Assembly: GCF_001050275.1 (NCBI RefSeq)
Contig: NZ_BBYA01000005.1
Coordinates: 1 to 40,354, forward strand
Reading direction: 5' to 3'
Length of the DNA: 40,354 nucleotides
DNA from: Leptolinea tardivitalis
GTDB lineage: Bacteria > Chloroflexota > Anaerolineae > Anaerolineales > Anaerolineaceae
The position numbers were made by a program, and so were the translations under genes. The notes under the pieces were generated by a model that saw nothing but the letters and a program-made list of their open reading frames with translations, did no database searches and was not told the DNA's origin. Shown one piece after another: positions 24,915 to 34,076 of this stretch. The stretch's first letter is position 1, and every line of letters starts with the position of its first letter.

Positions 24915-25949
24915 ATGGAAAGTTTATCTGATCGCCAGAAAATGCTTCTCACCCTCGTGATCCACGAGTACACCCGAACGGCTGTGCCGGTCGGGTCTCA
25001 ATCGTTGGTGGAGCATTACCATCTTGATCTCAGTTCAGCCACCGTACGAAATGAACTGGCAGCACTGACAGAAATGGGCTATTTACGCCAGCCGCATACC
25101 TCTGCCGGCCGGTCCCCTACGGAAGATGGATACCGGTATTTCGTGAGTCAGCTCTTACAGCAGACAGATCTACCGGCAGAGACACGCCGTACGATCAGTC
25201 ATCAGTTTTATCAGATGCGTAATGACTCTGATCAGTGGATGCGGTTGGCAGCCTCTGTTTTGGCAAACCAGTCGCGCGCAGTATCACTGGTCACCGCACC
25301 TCGACCTGAAAATGCCGTCCTGAAACACCTTGAATTGATTTCAACCCGCGGTCGACAAATCTTAATGATTATGGTTATGGCCGGCGGGGAAGTTCATCAA
25401 AAATTTTTCTCCATGAACGAGGTGTATTCCCAGGAGCAGCTTTCTACAACGGCAGCCGCCATCACCCAGGCAGCGCAGGGATTACGTATGGAAGACATCG
25501 TCACAATTCGCCCCTATTTGGACGAAACTTCACAGATCATTCTAAACTCGATCATTCCAGAGTTGACTCAAACCACCCAGCCGGCATTGAGTGAAGTATA
25601 TATGGATGGGATGACAAATGTGCTGGCTGAACCAGAATTCTCTGGATCAGAAGAAGCCCGACGTGCTTTTCGGCTCCTGGAAGAACGTTCTATGCTCGAT
25701 GACCTGCTCTCACGATCCGTTGTGGGCAGCGCTGTTGGCGGAGTGCATGTCATTATTGGTGGTGAGGGTGCCTGGGAAGAACTTCGCCAGTGCTCCATCG
25801 TGCTGGCACGGTACGGTTTACCCGGGCAAATCACCGGAACCCTGGGCGTTTTAGGCCCCATCCGCATGTCTTATGGACGGTCAATTTCGGCCGTACGGTT
25901 TTTATCCGGTTTATTGAGTGAACTTGTCAGCACAGGTCTGGCAGATTAA
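24915..25949 (+). CDS. hrcA: Heat-inducible transcription repressor HrcA
   Basis: The repressor of the class I heat-shock operon, binding CIRCE. The 344-aa protein has an N-terminal winged helix-turn-helix (MESLSDRQKMLLTLVIHEYTRTAVPVGSQSLVEHY...SSATVRNELAALTEMGYL) and the characteristic PHTSAGRSPTEDGYRYFV, then the dimerisation and GAF-like regions. The frame is open from 24831 through the CIRCE element, but the start is placed at ATG 24915 because the family begins there and the operator must be untranslated. The ribosome-binding site is poor, which suits a low-level repressor. It is first in the operon hrcA-grpE-dnaK-dnaJ-prmA. Confidence 0.97.
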   Translation: MESLSDRQKMLLTLVIHEYTRTAVPVGSQSLVEHYHLDLSSATVRNELAALTEMGYLRQPHTSAGRSPTEDGYRYFVSQLLQQTDLPAETRRTISHQFYQMRNDSDQWMRLAASVLANQSRAVSLVTAPRPENAVLKHLELISTRGRQILMIMVMAGGEVHQKFFSMNEVYSQEQLSTTAAAITQAAQGLRMEDIVTIRPYLDETSQIILNSIIPELTQTTQPALSEVYMDGMTNVLAEPEFSGSEEARRAFRLLEERSMLDDLLSRSVVGSAVGGVHVIIGGEGAWEELRQCSIVLARYGLPGQITGTLGVLGPIRMSYGRSISAVRFLSGLLSELVSTGLAD

Positions 25950-25972
25950 AACCCACTCTGAAGAGGTAATTT

Positions 25973-26542
25973 ATGACAGAAGAGCATAAAAAACGAGAAT
26001 CGAGACACTCCGCAGACGTCCAGATTTCAAACTCGGAAACAAAAAAAACTTCCACTGAAAAACAGGAAGTTACCCAATCGAGAGAAGAGCTACTAGCCGA
26101 ATTGGAAAAAGTCCGCAGCCAGTCAAAAGAGTATTTTGAAGGCTGGCAGCGGGAACGGGCTGATTTTGCCAATTATAAGAAACGCATTGAACGCGACCAG
26201 GTGCAGATGTCTCAAACATTGAATGGGACAATTATTAAAAAATACCTGGTTGTCCTGGATGATATGGAACGTGCACTGAAGAACCGTCCGGTTGAACCTG
26301 AAGGTGCCAAATGGGCGGAAGGCATTGAATTGATCTACCGGAAACTACAAACCATTCTTGATAATGAAAATGTGAAACGCATTCCGGCCGAAGCAGCTGA
26401 ATTTGACCCCACAATTCATGAAGCCATTTCGCATGAAGAGAGTCCTGACCATGAAAGCGGTCAGGTCATCGAAGTCTTGCAGCAGGGCTATATGATCGGG
26501 GATCGTGTACTGCGCCCGGCGCTGGTACGAGTCGCAAAATAG
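25973..26542 (+). CDS. grpE: Co-chaperone GrpE
   Basis: The nucleotide-exchange factor of DnaK. The 189-aa protein has a charged, disordered N-terminus (about 1-40) and a long dimerising coiled coil with ADFANYKKRIERDQ. The C-terminal beta domain shows ...FDPTIHEAISHEES and EVLQQGYMIGDRVLRPALVRVAK, the family signature. GAAGAGG precedes the ATG. It lies 23 nt after hrcA and 9 nt before dnaK in the CIRCE-controlled operon. Confidence 0.97.
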   Translation: MTEEHKKRESRHSADVQISNSETKKTSTEKQEVTQSREELLAELEKVRSQSKEYFEGWQRERADFANYKKRIERDQVQMSQTLNGTIIKKYLVVLDDMERALKNRPVEPEGAKWAEGIELIYRKLQTILDNENVKRIPAEAAEFDPTIHEAISHEESPDHESGQVIEVLQQGYMIGDRVLRPALVRVAK

Positions 26543-26551
26543 GAGGAACTC

Positions 26552-28474
26552 ATGGGAAAAATCATTGGTATCGATCTTGGAACAACCAACTCGGTAGCAG
26601 CGGTCATGGTTGGCGGCGAACCGGTTGTCATCCCTTCGGCAGAAGGCGAACGGTTGGTTCCATCTGTTGTAGCGGTTAATAAAAATCATGAACGTCTGGT
26701 GGGACGTGTTGCCCGCAACCAGTCTATTGTTAATCCGGAGAACACCATATTCTCCATCAAACGTTTTATGGGACGTAAATTTGACGATCCCGAAGTTCAA
26801 CGGACTCTCAGCCGTGTACCATATAAAGTGACAAAAGCCCCCAATGGAGATGTCCGCGTAGTGTTGGATGGAAAGGAATACTCCCCACCCGAAGTCTCTG
26901 CCATGATCCTGGCGAAATTAAAAACCGATGCCGAAGCCTATCTGAGTGAAACCATCACCCAGGCGGTTATCACGGTTCCGGCGTATTTCAATGACGCCCA
27001 GCGCAACGCCACCAAGGATGCCGGAAAAATCGCCGGTCTCGAAGTGTTACGCATCATCAACGAACCGACCGCTTCCTCTCTGGCTTACGGTCTTGATAAG
27101 AAGAAAAACGAAGTCATCGCAGTGTATGACCTTGGCGGTGGAACCTTCGATATCTCCATTCTGGATGTCGGTGAAGGCGTGTTCCAGGTACGTTCCACCA
27201 GCGGCGATACCTTCCTGGGCGGCGATGATTTTGATCAGCGGATTATGGACTTTTTGATCGATGAATTCAAACGCGAAAATGGCATTGACCTGCATGCTGA
27301 CCGCCAGGCATTACAACGCCTGAAGGAAGCCTCTGAAAAAGCCAAAATCGAGCTTTCCACCATGATGCAGACTGAAATCAACCTGCCATATATCACCGCT
27401 GATGCCTCCGGCCCGAAGCACCTGCTGATCACCCTGACCCGTTCCAAACTCGAGCAGTTAACGGGCGATCTGGTTACCCGTTCGTTGGATCCTGTCCGCC
27501 GCGCTCTTTCAGATGCCAATTTGAAACCTGGTGATATCAACGAAGTCATCCTCGTCGGTGGCATGACCCGTATGCCAGCCGTACAAGAAGCTGTACGCAA
27601 AGAGTTTAACAAAGACCCCCACAAGGGTGTCAATCCCGATGAAGTAGTGGCTGTTGGTGCCGCCATCCAGGCTGGTGTTCTGGGCGGTGAGGTTAAGGAT
27701 ATTCTGCTTCTTGATGTCACTCCTTTGAGCCTGTCAGTTGAGACGCTTGGCGGTGTGGCTACACCGATTATCGAACGTAACTCCACCATTCCAACCCGCA
27801 AGAGCCAGATTTTCTCCACAGCCGCAGACGGACAAACGCAGGTTGAAATCCACATTCTGCAGGGTGAGCGTCCTCTGGCCGTAGATAATAAATCTCTCGG
27901 CCGCTTTATCCTTGATGGCATTCCCGCTGCCCCACGTGGTATCCCCCAGATTGAAGTGACCTTTGATATTGATGCCAATGGTATCCTCAAAGTCACTGCA
28001 TTAGATAAAGCCTCCAACCGCAGCCAGCACATCACCATCACCGCTTCTTCCGGCTTAAGTGAAGCAGAAGTAGAAAAGATGCGCCGTGAAGCTGAAGCCA
28101 ATGCAGAAGCCGATACCAAACGCAAAGAACTAATTGAAGTCCGCAACCATGCAGATAACATGATCTACACGGCTGAAAAGACATTGAAAGATTTCGCCGA
28201 TAAGATCCCCGCGGACATGAAATCCAAGACCGAAGACGGTATTAAGAAAGTTAAAGATGTGATGAACTCCGATGATCCGGCAGTCATTAAAAAAGCTACA
28301 GAAGACCTCGGTTCAGTGATCCAAAGCCTGGGCGCCAGTTTCTATCAACAGCCCGGTGCCGGTCCTGCTGCAGCTGGTCCATCTGCCGGAACAGGGCCTG
28401 AATCCACACAGGGTCCTTCCGGTTCCGGCCCGGTCGAAGGTGATGTGGTTGACGGAGAGTTCAAGAACGTATAG
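26552..28474 (+). CDS. dnaK: Chaperone protein DnaK (Hsp70)
   Basis: The ATP-dependent Hsp70. The 640-aa protein begins [19 protein letters not shown] and has the other Hsp70 signatures, [16 protein letters not shown]-like ([14 protein letters not shown]) and [17 protein letters not shown]. The substrate-binding domain (about 380-600) shows [15 protein letters not shown], and the lid ends in a Gly/Pro/Ala-rich tail with [17 protein letters not shown] lies 9 nt upstream. The order grpE-dnaK-dnaJ in one unit ensures balanced chaperone production. Confidence 0.99.
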   Translation: MGKIIGIDLGTTNSVAAVMVGGEPVVIPSAEGERLVPSVVAVNKNHERLVGRVARNQSIVNPENTIFSIKRFMGRKFDDPEVQRTLSRVPYKVTKAPNGDVRVVLDGKEYSPPEVSAMILAKLKTDAEAYLSETITQAVITVPAYFNDAQRNATKDAGKIAGLEVLRIINEPTASSLAYGLDKKKNEVIAVYDLGGGTFDISILDVGEGVFQVRSTSGDTFLGGDDFDQRIMDFLIDEFKRENGIDLHADRQALQRLKEASEKAKIELSTMMQTEINLPYITADASGPKHLLITLTRSKLEQLTGDLVTRSLDPVRRALSDANLKPGDINEVILVGGMTRMPAVQEAVRKEFNKDPHKGVNPDEVVAVGAAIQAGVLGGEVKDILLLDVTPLSLSVETLGGVATPIIERNSTIPTRKSQIFSTAADGQTQVEIHILQGERPLAVDNKSLGRFILDGIPAAPRGIPQIEVTFDIDANGILKVTALDKASNRSQHITITASSGLSEAEVEKMRREAEANAEADTKRKELIEVRNHADNMIYTAEKTLKDFADKIPADMKSKTEDGIKKVKDVMNSDDPAVIKKATEDLGSVIQSLGASFYQQPGAGPAAAGPSAGTGPESTQGPSGSGPVEGDVVDGEFKNV

Positions 28475-28484
28475 TTAATTATTT

Positions 28485-29606
28485 ATGGCACAACGAGATT
28501 ACTACGAAGTTTTAGGTATTCCAAGAACGGCGACAGCGGACGAAATCAAGTCCGCTTTTCGCCGTTTGGCCCGCGAATACCACCCGGATGTCAACAAATC
28601 GCCGGACGCCGAAGAAAAATTCAAGGAACTTAATGAAGCCTATGCGGTTCTTTCTGATACCGAAAAACGAGCGGCCTTTGATCGTTACGGTTTTGCCGGT
28701 GTCAACAACATGGGTGGTATGCCCGATTTTACAAATGTCGGGTTTGAGGAAATCTTTGAAGAGTTCTTTGGCTTCGGCGGACTGGGTGGCAGTCAGCGGC
28801 GTAAACGCAATGCCCCTCGCCGCGGTGCAGACCTGAGTTACACCCTGCAACTGACGTTTGAAGAGGCATTTTCAGGCGCCAGCAAAGAAGTGGAAATCAC
28901 CCGCGATGAGGCCTGCTCTGTCTGTAAAGGCACAGGAGCAGAACCCGGAACCACTCCCATCAAATGCACCACCTGCGGCGGCCGTGGAGAGGTACGGCAA
29001 ATGCGGCAAACCTTCATCGGTTCGATGGTTCAGGTCACCACCTGCCCCACCTGTAACGGCGCCGGTGAGGTGATCAACACGCCCTGCCATGCCTGTAAAG
29101 GTCATGGATTTGAGCGTAAAAAATCCAAGAAAGTGGTGAATATCCCCGGTGGTGTGGATAACGGTACACAAATCCGTCTGGCTGGAGAAGGCCAACCCGG
29201 AGCTTTCGGCGGTCCGAATGGCAATCTGTATTTTGAAATTCAGGTTAAACCCCATCAATTTTTCCGCCGTAAAGGGGACGATATCTACCTCGATTACAGT
29301 ATCAATGTCGCCCAGGCAACCCTGGGGTATGAAGCCGAAGTTCCCGTAATTGATGGAAAGGCCAAGTTAAACATTCCAGCCGGTACTCAACCGGGAAAAG
29401 TGTTTACCATCAAAGGTAAAGGAATGCCCCGCCTGCGCGGCATGGGTCGAGGAGACCAACATGTGGTGATGATGGTGGAAATTCCTACAAAATTGAATGT
29501 GGAACAACGGAAAGCATTTGAAGAGCTCAACCGGGTGTTGGGGAATGAGGCCAAACCAACCGAACGGAACTTTCTTGATTATTTAAAGGAGGTCTTAGGT
29601 GGCTGA
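28485..29606 (+). CDS. dnaJ: Chaperone protein DnaJ (Hsp40)
   Basis: Stimulates DnaK ATPase and delivers substrates. The 373-aa type I J-protein has an N-terminal J-domain with the essential HPD (EYHPDVNK), a Gly/Phe-rich linker (about 75-110), and a zinc-binding region with four CxxCxGxG-type motifs ([32 protein letters not shown]). C-terminal substrate-binding beta domains follow. It overlaps prmA by 8 nt, and the prmA ribosome-binding site is inside the dnaJ end. Confidence 0.98.
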   Translation: MAQRDYYEVLGIPRTATADEIKSAFRRLAREYHPDVNKSPDAEEKFKELNEAYAVLSDTEKRAAFDRYGFAGVNNMGGMPDFTNVGFEEIFEEFFGFGGLGGSQRRKRNAPRRGADLSYTLQLTFEEAFSGASKEVEITRDEACSVCKGTGAEPGTTPIKCTTCGGRGEVRQMRQTFIGSMVQVTTCPTCNGAGEVINTPCHACKGHGFERKKSKKVVNIPGGVDNGTQIRLAGEGQPGAFGGPNGNLYFEIQVKPHQFFRRKGDDIYLDYSINVAQATLGYEAEVPVIDGKAKLNIPAGTQPGKVFTIKGKGMPRLRGMGRGDQHVVMMVEIPTKLNVEQRKAFEELNRVLGNEAKPTERNFLDYLKEVLGG

Positions 29607-30513
29607 TCCCCGCTGGTTGGAAGTATCACTCACCGGTGATGGTGAGATCGTTGAAGCAGTCAGTGAAGTAATGGGACGGTATGTCTCAGGTGGCGTGGTA
29701 ACAGAATCTGGCGTTGAATACAATGATGCCGAAGACGAAGGCACACCGGTTGGACCGGTCCGAATCTACGGGTTTATGGCCGTTGATGAAAACCTGGAAA
29801 CTACCCGCCGCAATCTGGAAGAAGCATTATGGCACCTCGGGCAGATTCACCCTCTTCCACCGTTGGAATTTCGATATATCAAAGATGAAAACTGGATGGC
29901 CGCCTGGAAGGAACACTACAAGCCCATTCCCATCGGTAAGAAACTTCTGGTGCTGCCTGCCTGGTTACAGAATTCCTTTCCTGACAGGATTGCTGTTCGG
30001 ATAGATCCAAGCATGGCATTCGGTACCGGTACGCACCCCACAACCCGTCTATGCATGCAGGCACTTGAGACCTACCTTGAACCAGGTCAAACTGTGATTG
30101 ACGTGGGCTGCGGTTCCGGTATCCTTTCCATTGCAGCCGCTTTGCTGGGTTCAGGGGATATCCTGGCCGTTGATATTGATAATGCCGCTGTTATTTCAAC
30201 GAAAGAGAATGCCTCGGCCAATGGCGTATTGGACAAAATTGAAACCGGCATTGGCTCTGTCAAAGAGATTAAAACCGGTATGTTTTCACGGAAACGGGCT
30301 CCAATGGTAGTTGCCAATATTTTGGCGCCTGTCATCATCCGGTTGTTCGAAGCCGGTCTGGCTGATCTTGTGGCTCCTGAAGGGACTATAATTCTGTCAG
30401 GCATACTGGCAGAACAGGCTTCTTCTGTTGAGGCAGCGGCAATCTCAAAAGGGTTGAAACCGATCGAAAAATTGCAAATTGATGACTGGGTTGCCCAGAT
30501 TTTTAAGAAATAA
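29599..30513 (+). CDS. prmA: Ribosomal protein L11 methyltransferase
   Basis: Methylates lysines and the N-terminus of ribosomal protein L11 using S-adenosylmethionine. The 304-aa protein has an N-terminal L11-recognition domain and a C-terminal class I methyltransferase domain with [19 protein letters not shown], motif [20 protein letters not shown] and motif [13 protein letters not shown], then [10 protein letters not shown]. The start is GTG at 29599, supported by the very strong AAAGGAGG at 29585-29592. Its substrate L11 (rplK) is encoded at 38342-38767. It is last of the heat-shock operon, an order common in Gram-positive and related lineages. Confidence 0.96.
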   Translation: MADPRWLEVSLTGDGEIVEAVSEVMGRYVSGGVVTESGVEYNDAEDEGTPVGPVRIYGFMAVDENLETTRRNLEEALWHLGQIHPLPPLEFRYIKDENWMAAWKEHYKPIPIGKKLLVLPAWLQNSFPDRIAVRIDPSMAFGTGTHPTTRLCMQALETYLEPGQTVIDVGCGSGILSIAAALLGSGDILAVDIDNAAVISTKENASANGVLDKIETGIGSVKEIKTGMFSRKRAPMVVANILAPVIIRLFEAGLADLVAPEGTIILSGILAEQASSVEAAAISKGLKPIEKLQIDDWVAQIFKK

Positions 30514-30520
30514 GGAAGTG

Positions 30521-30556
30521 AAAAGACGGCTTTTTTCCTCAAAGCCGTCTTTTTTT
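30521..30556 (+). terminator. Intrinsic terminator of the heat-shock operon
   Basis: AAAAGACGGCTTT (30521-30533) and AAAGCCGTCTTTT (30541-30553) form a 13-bp stem that runs into a T tract. Confidence 0.92.
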
Positions 30557-30597
30557 GTTTTGCCTTTAGATAAACTATAATCACTCACAGGTGATCG

Positions 30598-30603
30598 TAT
30601 AAT
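30598..30603 (+). promoter_or_regulatory. -10 box before the DUF2905 gene, leaderless candidate
   Basis: TATAAT at 30598-30603 is 6 nt before the ATG at 30610, so transcription would begin at or next to the start codon. No good -35 is present at 16-18 nt and no ribosome-binding site is seen. Confidence 0.45.
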
Positions 30604-30609
30604 TCAGAC

Positions 30610-30840
30610 ATGTTTGATTTTATGCAAGTTGGTCGTTGGATTATTTTCGCCGGTATCGGCCTGATCGTCACCGGGGGGTTGATCTATTTGTGGGGGAAAT
30701 TTGGCGGTCTATCCCAGTTACCGGGAACATTGCGCTTTGAAGGTCAGGGATTTACCTGCGTTTTTCCTCTGCTGGCTTCCATTGTGCTCAGCATCATCCT
30801 TACCATTGTGCTCAACGTATTGGCCCGATTGTTGAAATAA
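30610..30840 (+). CDS. DUF2905 small membrane protein
   Basis: A 76-aa protein with two hydrophobic segments (about 7-30 and 50-73). Between them is the conserved loop GLSQLPGTLRFEGQGFTCVFPLLASIVLS, the hallmark of the DUF2905 family of small inner-membrane proteins. Function unknown. No ribosome-binding site precedes the ATG, and a TATAAT lies 6 nt upstream, so the mRNA may be leaderless. It ends 8 bp from the stop of the convergent thrB with no terminator between them. Confidence 0.9.
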   Translation: MFDFMQVGRWIIFAGIGLIVTGGLIYLWGKFGGLSQLPGTLRFEGQGFTCVFPLLASIVLSIILTIVLNVLARLLK

Positions 30841-30847
30841 TAGATTT

Positions 30848-31768
30848 TTACAGACGGGTGACCTGGGCTCCGCGATTGATCATTTCCAGATGATATATTC
30901 GACAGGTTAACCCATTGTTGGCAAAACATTGACTCATAGCATTGGCCGTCTCTTCAGGATTAACCGGCATAAAGGCAATTACGCTCGGTCCGGCACCGGA
31001 TAGGGCCGAAGCAGCCCCCAATGCATTCGCTTTCTGTATGGCGTCTGCCGAACCTGGGATCAGGGGTAACCGGTATGGTTGGTGCAATTTATCCACAAGT
31101 CCGTCACGCAAAAGATCAACATCGCCAGTGCGTAAACCTTCGAGAATGGCAGGAATGCGTGAAATATTGGAAACGGCATCAGCCATTGGTACATTTTGAG
31201 GAAGAGCTTTCCGGGCAGCATGTGTCGAAAGGTTCACCGTCGGTAAGACTACCACGGCATTCTCCGGCTCGATATCATAAAGCAAGGTTTTATACCGGTC
31301 ACCGGTTTTCCTGACGGCTACCAGCCCGCCGAAGATGGCCGCAGCCACATTATCGGCATGACCTTCCAATTCACCCGAGAATTGCAGCCACGTGTCTTTA
31401 TTCTCATATTCCGGATTTAACGTTGTGGCAGCAATCACACCGATCAATACAGCAGTCGCGCTGGATCCCATTCCAGAGCCCATGGGGATATGGTTTTCGC
31501 AATCAAACCGAACACCGGCTGGGGCCTGTATTCCCAGTTTTTCGAGGGTAAAAAGGAATGATTTGATAATCAGGTTGTCTGCATCCTCCGGAAGAATACC
31601 CTCTCCTTCACCATTGACATGAACATGATACCCTTTCCCTGAAAAATCAACAGTCGCCTGATTCCACAGGTTAAAGGCAACAGCCAGACAATCAAATCCG
31701 GCACCCAGGTTGGCACTTGTAGCAGGTACACGTATTTGAATCTGCATGGAATCGGAGTCGTTTCTCAT
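30848..31768 (-). CDS. thrB: Homoserine kinase
   Basis: A GHMP-family kinase that phosphorylates homoserine, the step before threonine synthase. The 306-aa protein opens with RVPATSANLGAGFDCLAVAF and carries the ATP-binding GHMP motif IPMGSGMGSSATAVLIG and the C-terminal GAASALSGAGPSVIAF. The start ATG overlaps the thrC stop (ATGA), so translation is coupled. A second Met seven codons in (MQIQIRVPATS) is an alternative start nearer the usual family N-terminus. The thrC-thrB order provides the last two threonine steps. Confidence 0.97.
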   Translation of the reverse strand: MRNDSDSMQIQIRVPATSANLGAGFDCLAVAFNLWNQATVDFSGKGYHVHVNGEGEGILPEDADNLIIKSFLFTLEKLGIQAPAGVRFDCENHIPMGSGMGSSATAVLIGVIAATTLNPEYENKDTWLQFSGELEGHADNVAAAIFGGLVAVRKTGDRYKTLLYDIEPENAVVVLPTVNLSTHAARKALPQNVPMADAVSNISRIPAILEGLRTGDVDLLRDGLVDKLHQPYRLPLIPGSADAIQKANALGAASALSGAGPSVIAFMPVNPEETANAMSQCFANNGLTCRIYHLEMINRGAQVTRL

Positions 31769-32826
31769 TTTGCCGACCCCATGATGGCTTCTTCCAATGC
31801 ATCCGATTTTGCCGGAATCAACCGGGGAGCCGGCATGCTGGAGGCAATAATATCAGGGTCTTTCATGCCATGACCGGTGCATACAATAGTGATGCGTTTC
31901 CCACTGGCATCAAACCGGCCAGCATTGATTTCATGAATCAATCCAGCCAGACCTGCAGCGGAAGCGAGTTCCACCCATATGCCGCTGGCTGCCAGTTTGC
32001 GTTGTGCCGCGAGAATTTCATCATCAGATACGGCAATAATGCGTCCTTTGGATTCTTCAGCCGCCTCAATAGCCTGTTCCCCACGCGCCGGTTTACCGAT
32101 GCGGATTGCGGTAGCTACGGTTTCAGGGTGTTCCACCGGATGGCCAAGCACCAAGGGTGCCGCTCCTTCTGCCTGAACTCCCAGAATATGCGGCCGCGGG
32201 ATGCCTTTTAATTCATAATATTCCTTAAAACCCATCCAATAGGCTGAAATATTACCGGCATTTCCCACCGGCAGACATAACCAGTCGGGTGAAAAACCAA
32301 GTTCATCACAAATCTCAAATGCAGCCGTTTTTTGACCTTCTAACCGGTACGGATTTAATGAATTGACCAGGGCAATAGGTGTGCGATTTGATATTTCCAC
32401 CACCAGACTGAGGGCATCATCAAAAGAGCCGTCAATCTGGTACACATCGGCTCCGTAGGCTACAGCTCCAGCCAGTTTGCCGGCAGCCACTTTCCCTTTT
32501 GGGATTAATACGATAGCCCGCAAGCCGCTACGGGCGGCATATGCCGCTGCAGAAGCAGCCGTATTCCCTGTAGAGGCGCAGATCACAGCTTTGGCTCCGC
32601 GTCCAACCGCTTCACTTATGGCAACTGTCATACCACGGTCTTTGAATGAACCGGTGGGATTAAGACCTTCAAATTTCACCCACGCCTTACAGCCTTTCCC
32701 AAGTTCCTCCGCTATTCGGGGTATGGGAATCAACGGAGTGCTGCCTTCCAGAAGAGTCACAGTCTGAGTGTGGTCCGGGATATTTAATAAGGGACGATAC
32801 CGATCGATGACACCTTGGACAGCCAT
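31765..32826 (-). CDS. thrC: Threonine synthase
   Basis: A PLP enzyme converting O-phosphohomoserine to threonine. The 353-aa protein is the shorter class: PLP lysine in NPTGSFKDRGM, phosphate-cradle VICASTGNTAASAAAYA, LPVGNAGNISAYWMGF, and the C-terminal ITIVCTGHGMKDPD. AGGAGAC lies upstream of the ATG. A terminator hairpin ends 17 nt upstream of the start, so thrC must have its own promoter or rely on read-through. No threonine-rich leader peptide or T-box was found in the short gap. Confidence 0.97.
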   Translation of the reverse strand: MAVQGVIDRYRPLLNIPDHTQTVTLLEGSTPLIPIPRIAEELGKGCKAWVKFEGLNPTGSFKDRGMTVAISEAVGRGAKAVICASTGNTAASAAAYAARSGLRAIVLIPKGKVAAGKLAGAVAYGADVYQIDGSFDDALSLVVEISNRTPIALVNSLNPYRLEGQKTAAFEICDELGFSPDWLCLPVGNAGNISAYWMGFKEYYELKGIPRPHILGVQAEGAAPLVLGHPVEHPETVATAIRIGKPARGEQAIEAAEESKGRIIAVSDDEILAAQRKLAASGIWVELASAAGLAGLIHEINAGRFDASGKRITIVCTGHGMKDPDIIASSMPAPRLIPAKSDALEEAIMGSAK

Positions 32827-32841
32827 TTGAGTCTCCTGGAA

Positions 32842-32875
32842 ATAAAAATTCCGGAGGGAATAACCCTCCGGAATT
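32842..32875 (-). terminator. Terminator between osmC-like gene and thrC
   Basis: Stem AATTCCGGAGGG (32847-32858) / CCCTCCGGAATT (32864-32875), 12 perfect pairs with a 5-nt loop. On the minus strand it is followed by TTTTATTT, so it ends the OsmC transcript just before thrC. Confidence 0.85.
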
Positions 32876-32895
32876 GAATTATAAACCCAACCGGG

Positions 32896-33306
32896 TCAAG
32901 CTTCCGGTAAAATTTCAAACGAGGTGGTAATTTCCGCTACGCCACTGATGGTAGATGCGACAGAACAATATTTTGTGTGAGAGAGTTCAATAGCCTGGGC
33001 GATATCCTTTTCCTGGATTCCTTTGCCTTTTACCCGGTAGAGCATATGAATCTTCCGATATGTCCACGGCGGATCAGCATCCTGTTCTCCGGTGACGGAT
33101 ACTTCCAACAGCTCCAGCGGTTGGCGTTTCTTGGTCATGATTTCCACCACATCCACCGAACTGCAGGAGGCTACTGAAACCAACAGCAATTCTGACGGTT
33201 TCATTCCGACACCCTCTTCGGATGTGGACAGAACCACCGAATGATTGGAGGAATCAATGCCCACAAACCGCTTACCACCAATCCATTTGACCTGTGCAGA
33301 ACTCAT
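32896..33306 (-). CDS. OsmC/Ohr-family peroxiredoxin-like protein
   Basis: A 136-aa protein with the OsmC fold. Both family cysteines are present, in LLVSVASCSSVDVVEIMTKKRQP and LSHTKYCSVASTI. These proteins reduce organic hydroperoxides as dimers, though many YhfA-like members have unknown substrates; this one resembles the generic OsmC group. The frame extends upstream, but ATG 33304-33306 is chosen because GGAGG lies just before it and the extra N-terminus has no family counterpart. It is divergent from the Cys-rich sigma factor gene, and the shared region contains an inverted repeat at 33327-33351. Confidence 0.93.
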   Translation of the reverse strand: MSSAQVKWIGGKRFVGIDSSNHSVVLSTSEEGVGMKPSELLLVSVASCSSVDVVEIMTKKRQPLELLEVSVTGEQDADPPWTYRKIHMLYRVKGKGIQEKDIAQAIELSHTKYCSVASTISGVAEITTSFEILPEA

Positions 33307-33326
33307 ACCTATACCTCCAAATAAAA

Positions 33327-33351
33327 GTTTACAGTTCTCCTGTGTGTAAAC
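33327..33351. promoter_or_regulatory. Inverted repeat GTTTACA-N11-TGTAAAC, operator candidate
   Basis: GTTTACA (33327-33333) and TGTAAAC (33345-33351) form a perfect 7-bp inverted repeat in the osmC leader, between the osmC start and the sigma-factor start. A hairpin role in RNA is the alternative. No regulator is identified. Confidence 0.4.
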
Positions 33352-33411
33352 CTGTGGAAAACTAGAGTCTCTTTGAGTATAGCATGCCGGTTCGTTCTTC
33401 CGGTTTCCCCG

Positions 33412-33417
33412 TATAAT
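33412..33417 (+). promoter_or_regulatory. -10 box before the sigma factor gene, leaderless candidate
   Basis: TATAAT at 33412-33417 lies 7 nt before the ATG at 33425. No Shine-Dalgarno sequence fits, so the transcript probably starts at the AUG or a base before it. The -35 region is poor. Confidence 0.45.
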
Positions 33418-33424
33418 AGCCTGC

Positions 33425-34009
33425 ATGCAAATCGGATGTAAAGCCTGCAATGAAGAGACTCTGCAAACCCTGTGGGAGGTACTTCACGACCGTCTGTATC
33501 GGTTTATCCTCAGCCGGGTGGATAACCCGGATGATGCTCAGGACATTTTGCAATCTGTTTTCTTCAAGATTCACACCAGCCTGGATACAGTCCGAGAATT
33601 GGACCGAATTGAAAGCTGGGTATTCCAGATCACCCGCAATTGTATTAAAGACTACTACCGTCAGCCGGGTAAAACCACCCTGGATGAAAACATCCCGGTC
33701 TTTGATGAGTATGCCAGCCTCGATCCTACACTTCAGGTGGCGGAATATGTGCACGAAGTTGTGAACTCACTTCCTGTCATCTATCGTGAAGCCATTGATC
33801 TTATTGATTACCAGGGGTTGAGCCAACAGGAAGCCGCCCACCGATTGGGTATATCCATATCTGGAATGAAATCGCGTGTGCAACGGGGACGGAGTATGGT
33901 TCGCGAGATTATGATGGCTTGCTGCCATTTTGAATTCGATGCGCGTGGGATTGTTATGGAATACTATGATCCCTGCTGCATATGTGAAAATCAGTCGTCA
34001 AAAACGTAA
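33425..34009 (+). CDS. ECF-type RNA polymerase sigma factor, SigZ-like, Cys-rich
   Basis: A 194-aa sigma-70 family protein. Region 2 (about 15-80) has RLYRFILSRVDNPDDAQDILQSVFFKI and ESWVFQITRNCIKDYYRQ, and region 4 (about 105-160) has LPVIYREAIDLIDYQGLSQQEAAHRLGISISGMKSRVQRGR. The C-terminal tail with ACCHFEFDARG recalls SigZ proteins. Cysteines cluster at both ends: Cys5 and Cys8; Cys166-167; Cys184, 185 and 187 (CCIC). No anti-sigma gene is adjacent. Cys-rich C-terminal extensions in some ECF factors (CorE type) sense metal directly; this is a possible parallel, not shown. It is followed 67 nt later by a permease gene with Cys-x-Cys motifs, probably in one operon. Confidence 0.88.
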   Translation: MQIGCKACNEETLQTLWEVLHDRLYRFILSRVDNPDDAQDILQSVFFKIHTSLDTVRELDRIESWVFQITRNCIKDYYRQPGKTTLDENIPVFDEYASLDPTLQVAEYVHEVVNSLPVIYREAIDLIDYQGLSQQEAAHRLGISISGMKSRVQRGRSMVREIMMACCHFEFDARGIVMEYYDPCCICENQSSKT

Positions 34010-34076
34010 AAATTTGCGTCCATTTCTGATTCAGTGCGTCTATGAAGTAGATACACAAACAACAAGGAGAAACAAA

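Noticed and set aside
27235-28161. 308-codon open frame antisense to dnaK
   Set aside because: Long antisense frames opposite dnaK are a well-known artefact of its codon usage; no ribosome-binding site or family motif.
32827-32895. Possible threonine attenuator or T-box before thrC
   Set aside because: The gap is about 70 bp with one terminator hairpin only; no Thr-rich leader frame and no T-box core.
33930-34076. Upstream extension of the permease into the sigma factor gene
   Set aside because: Out of phase with the sigma gene, and a strong AAGGAG sits before ATG 34077.
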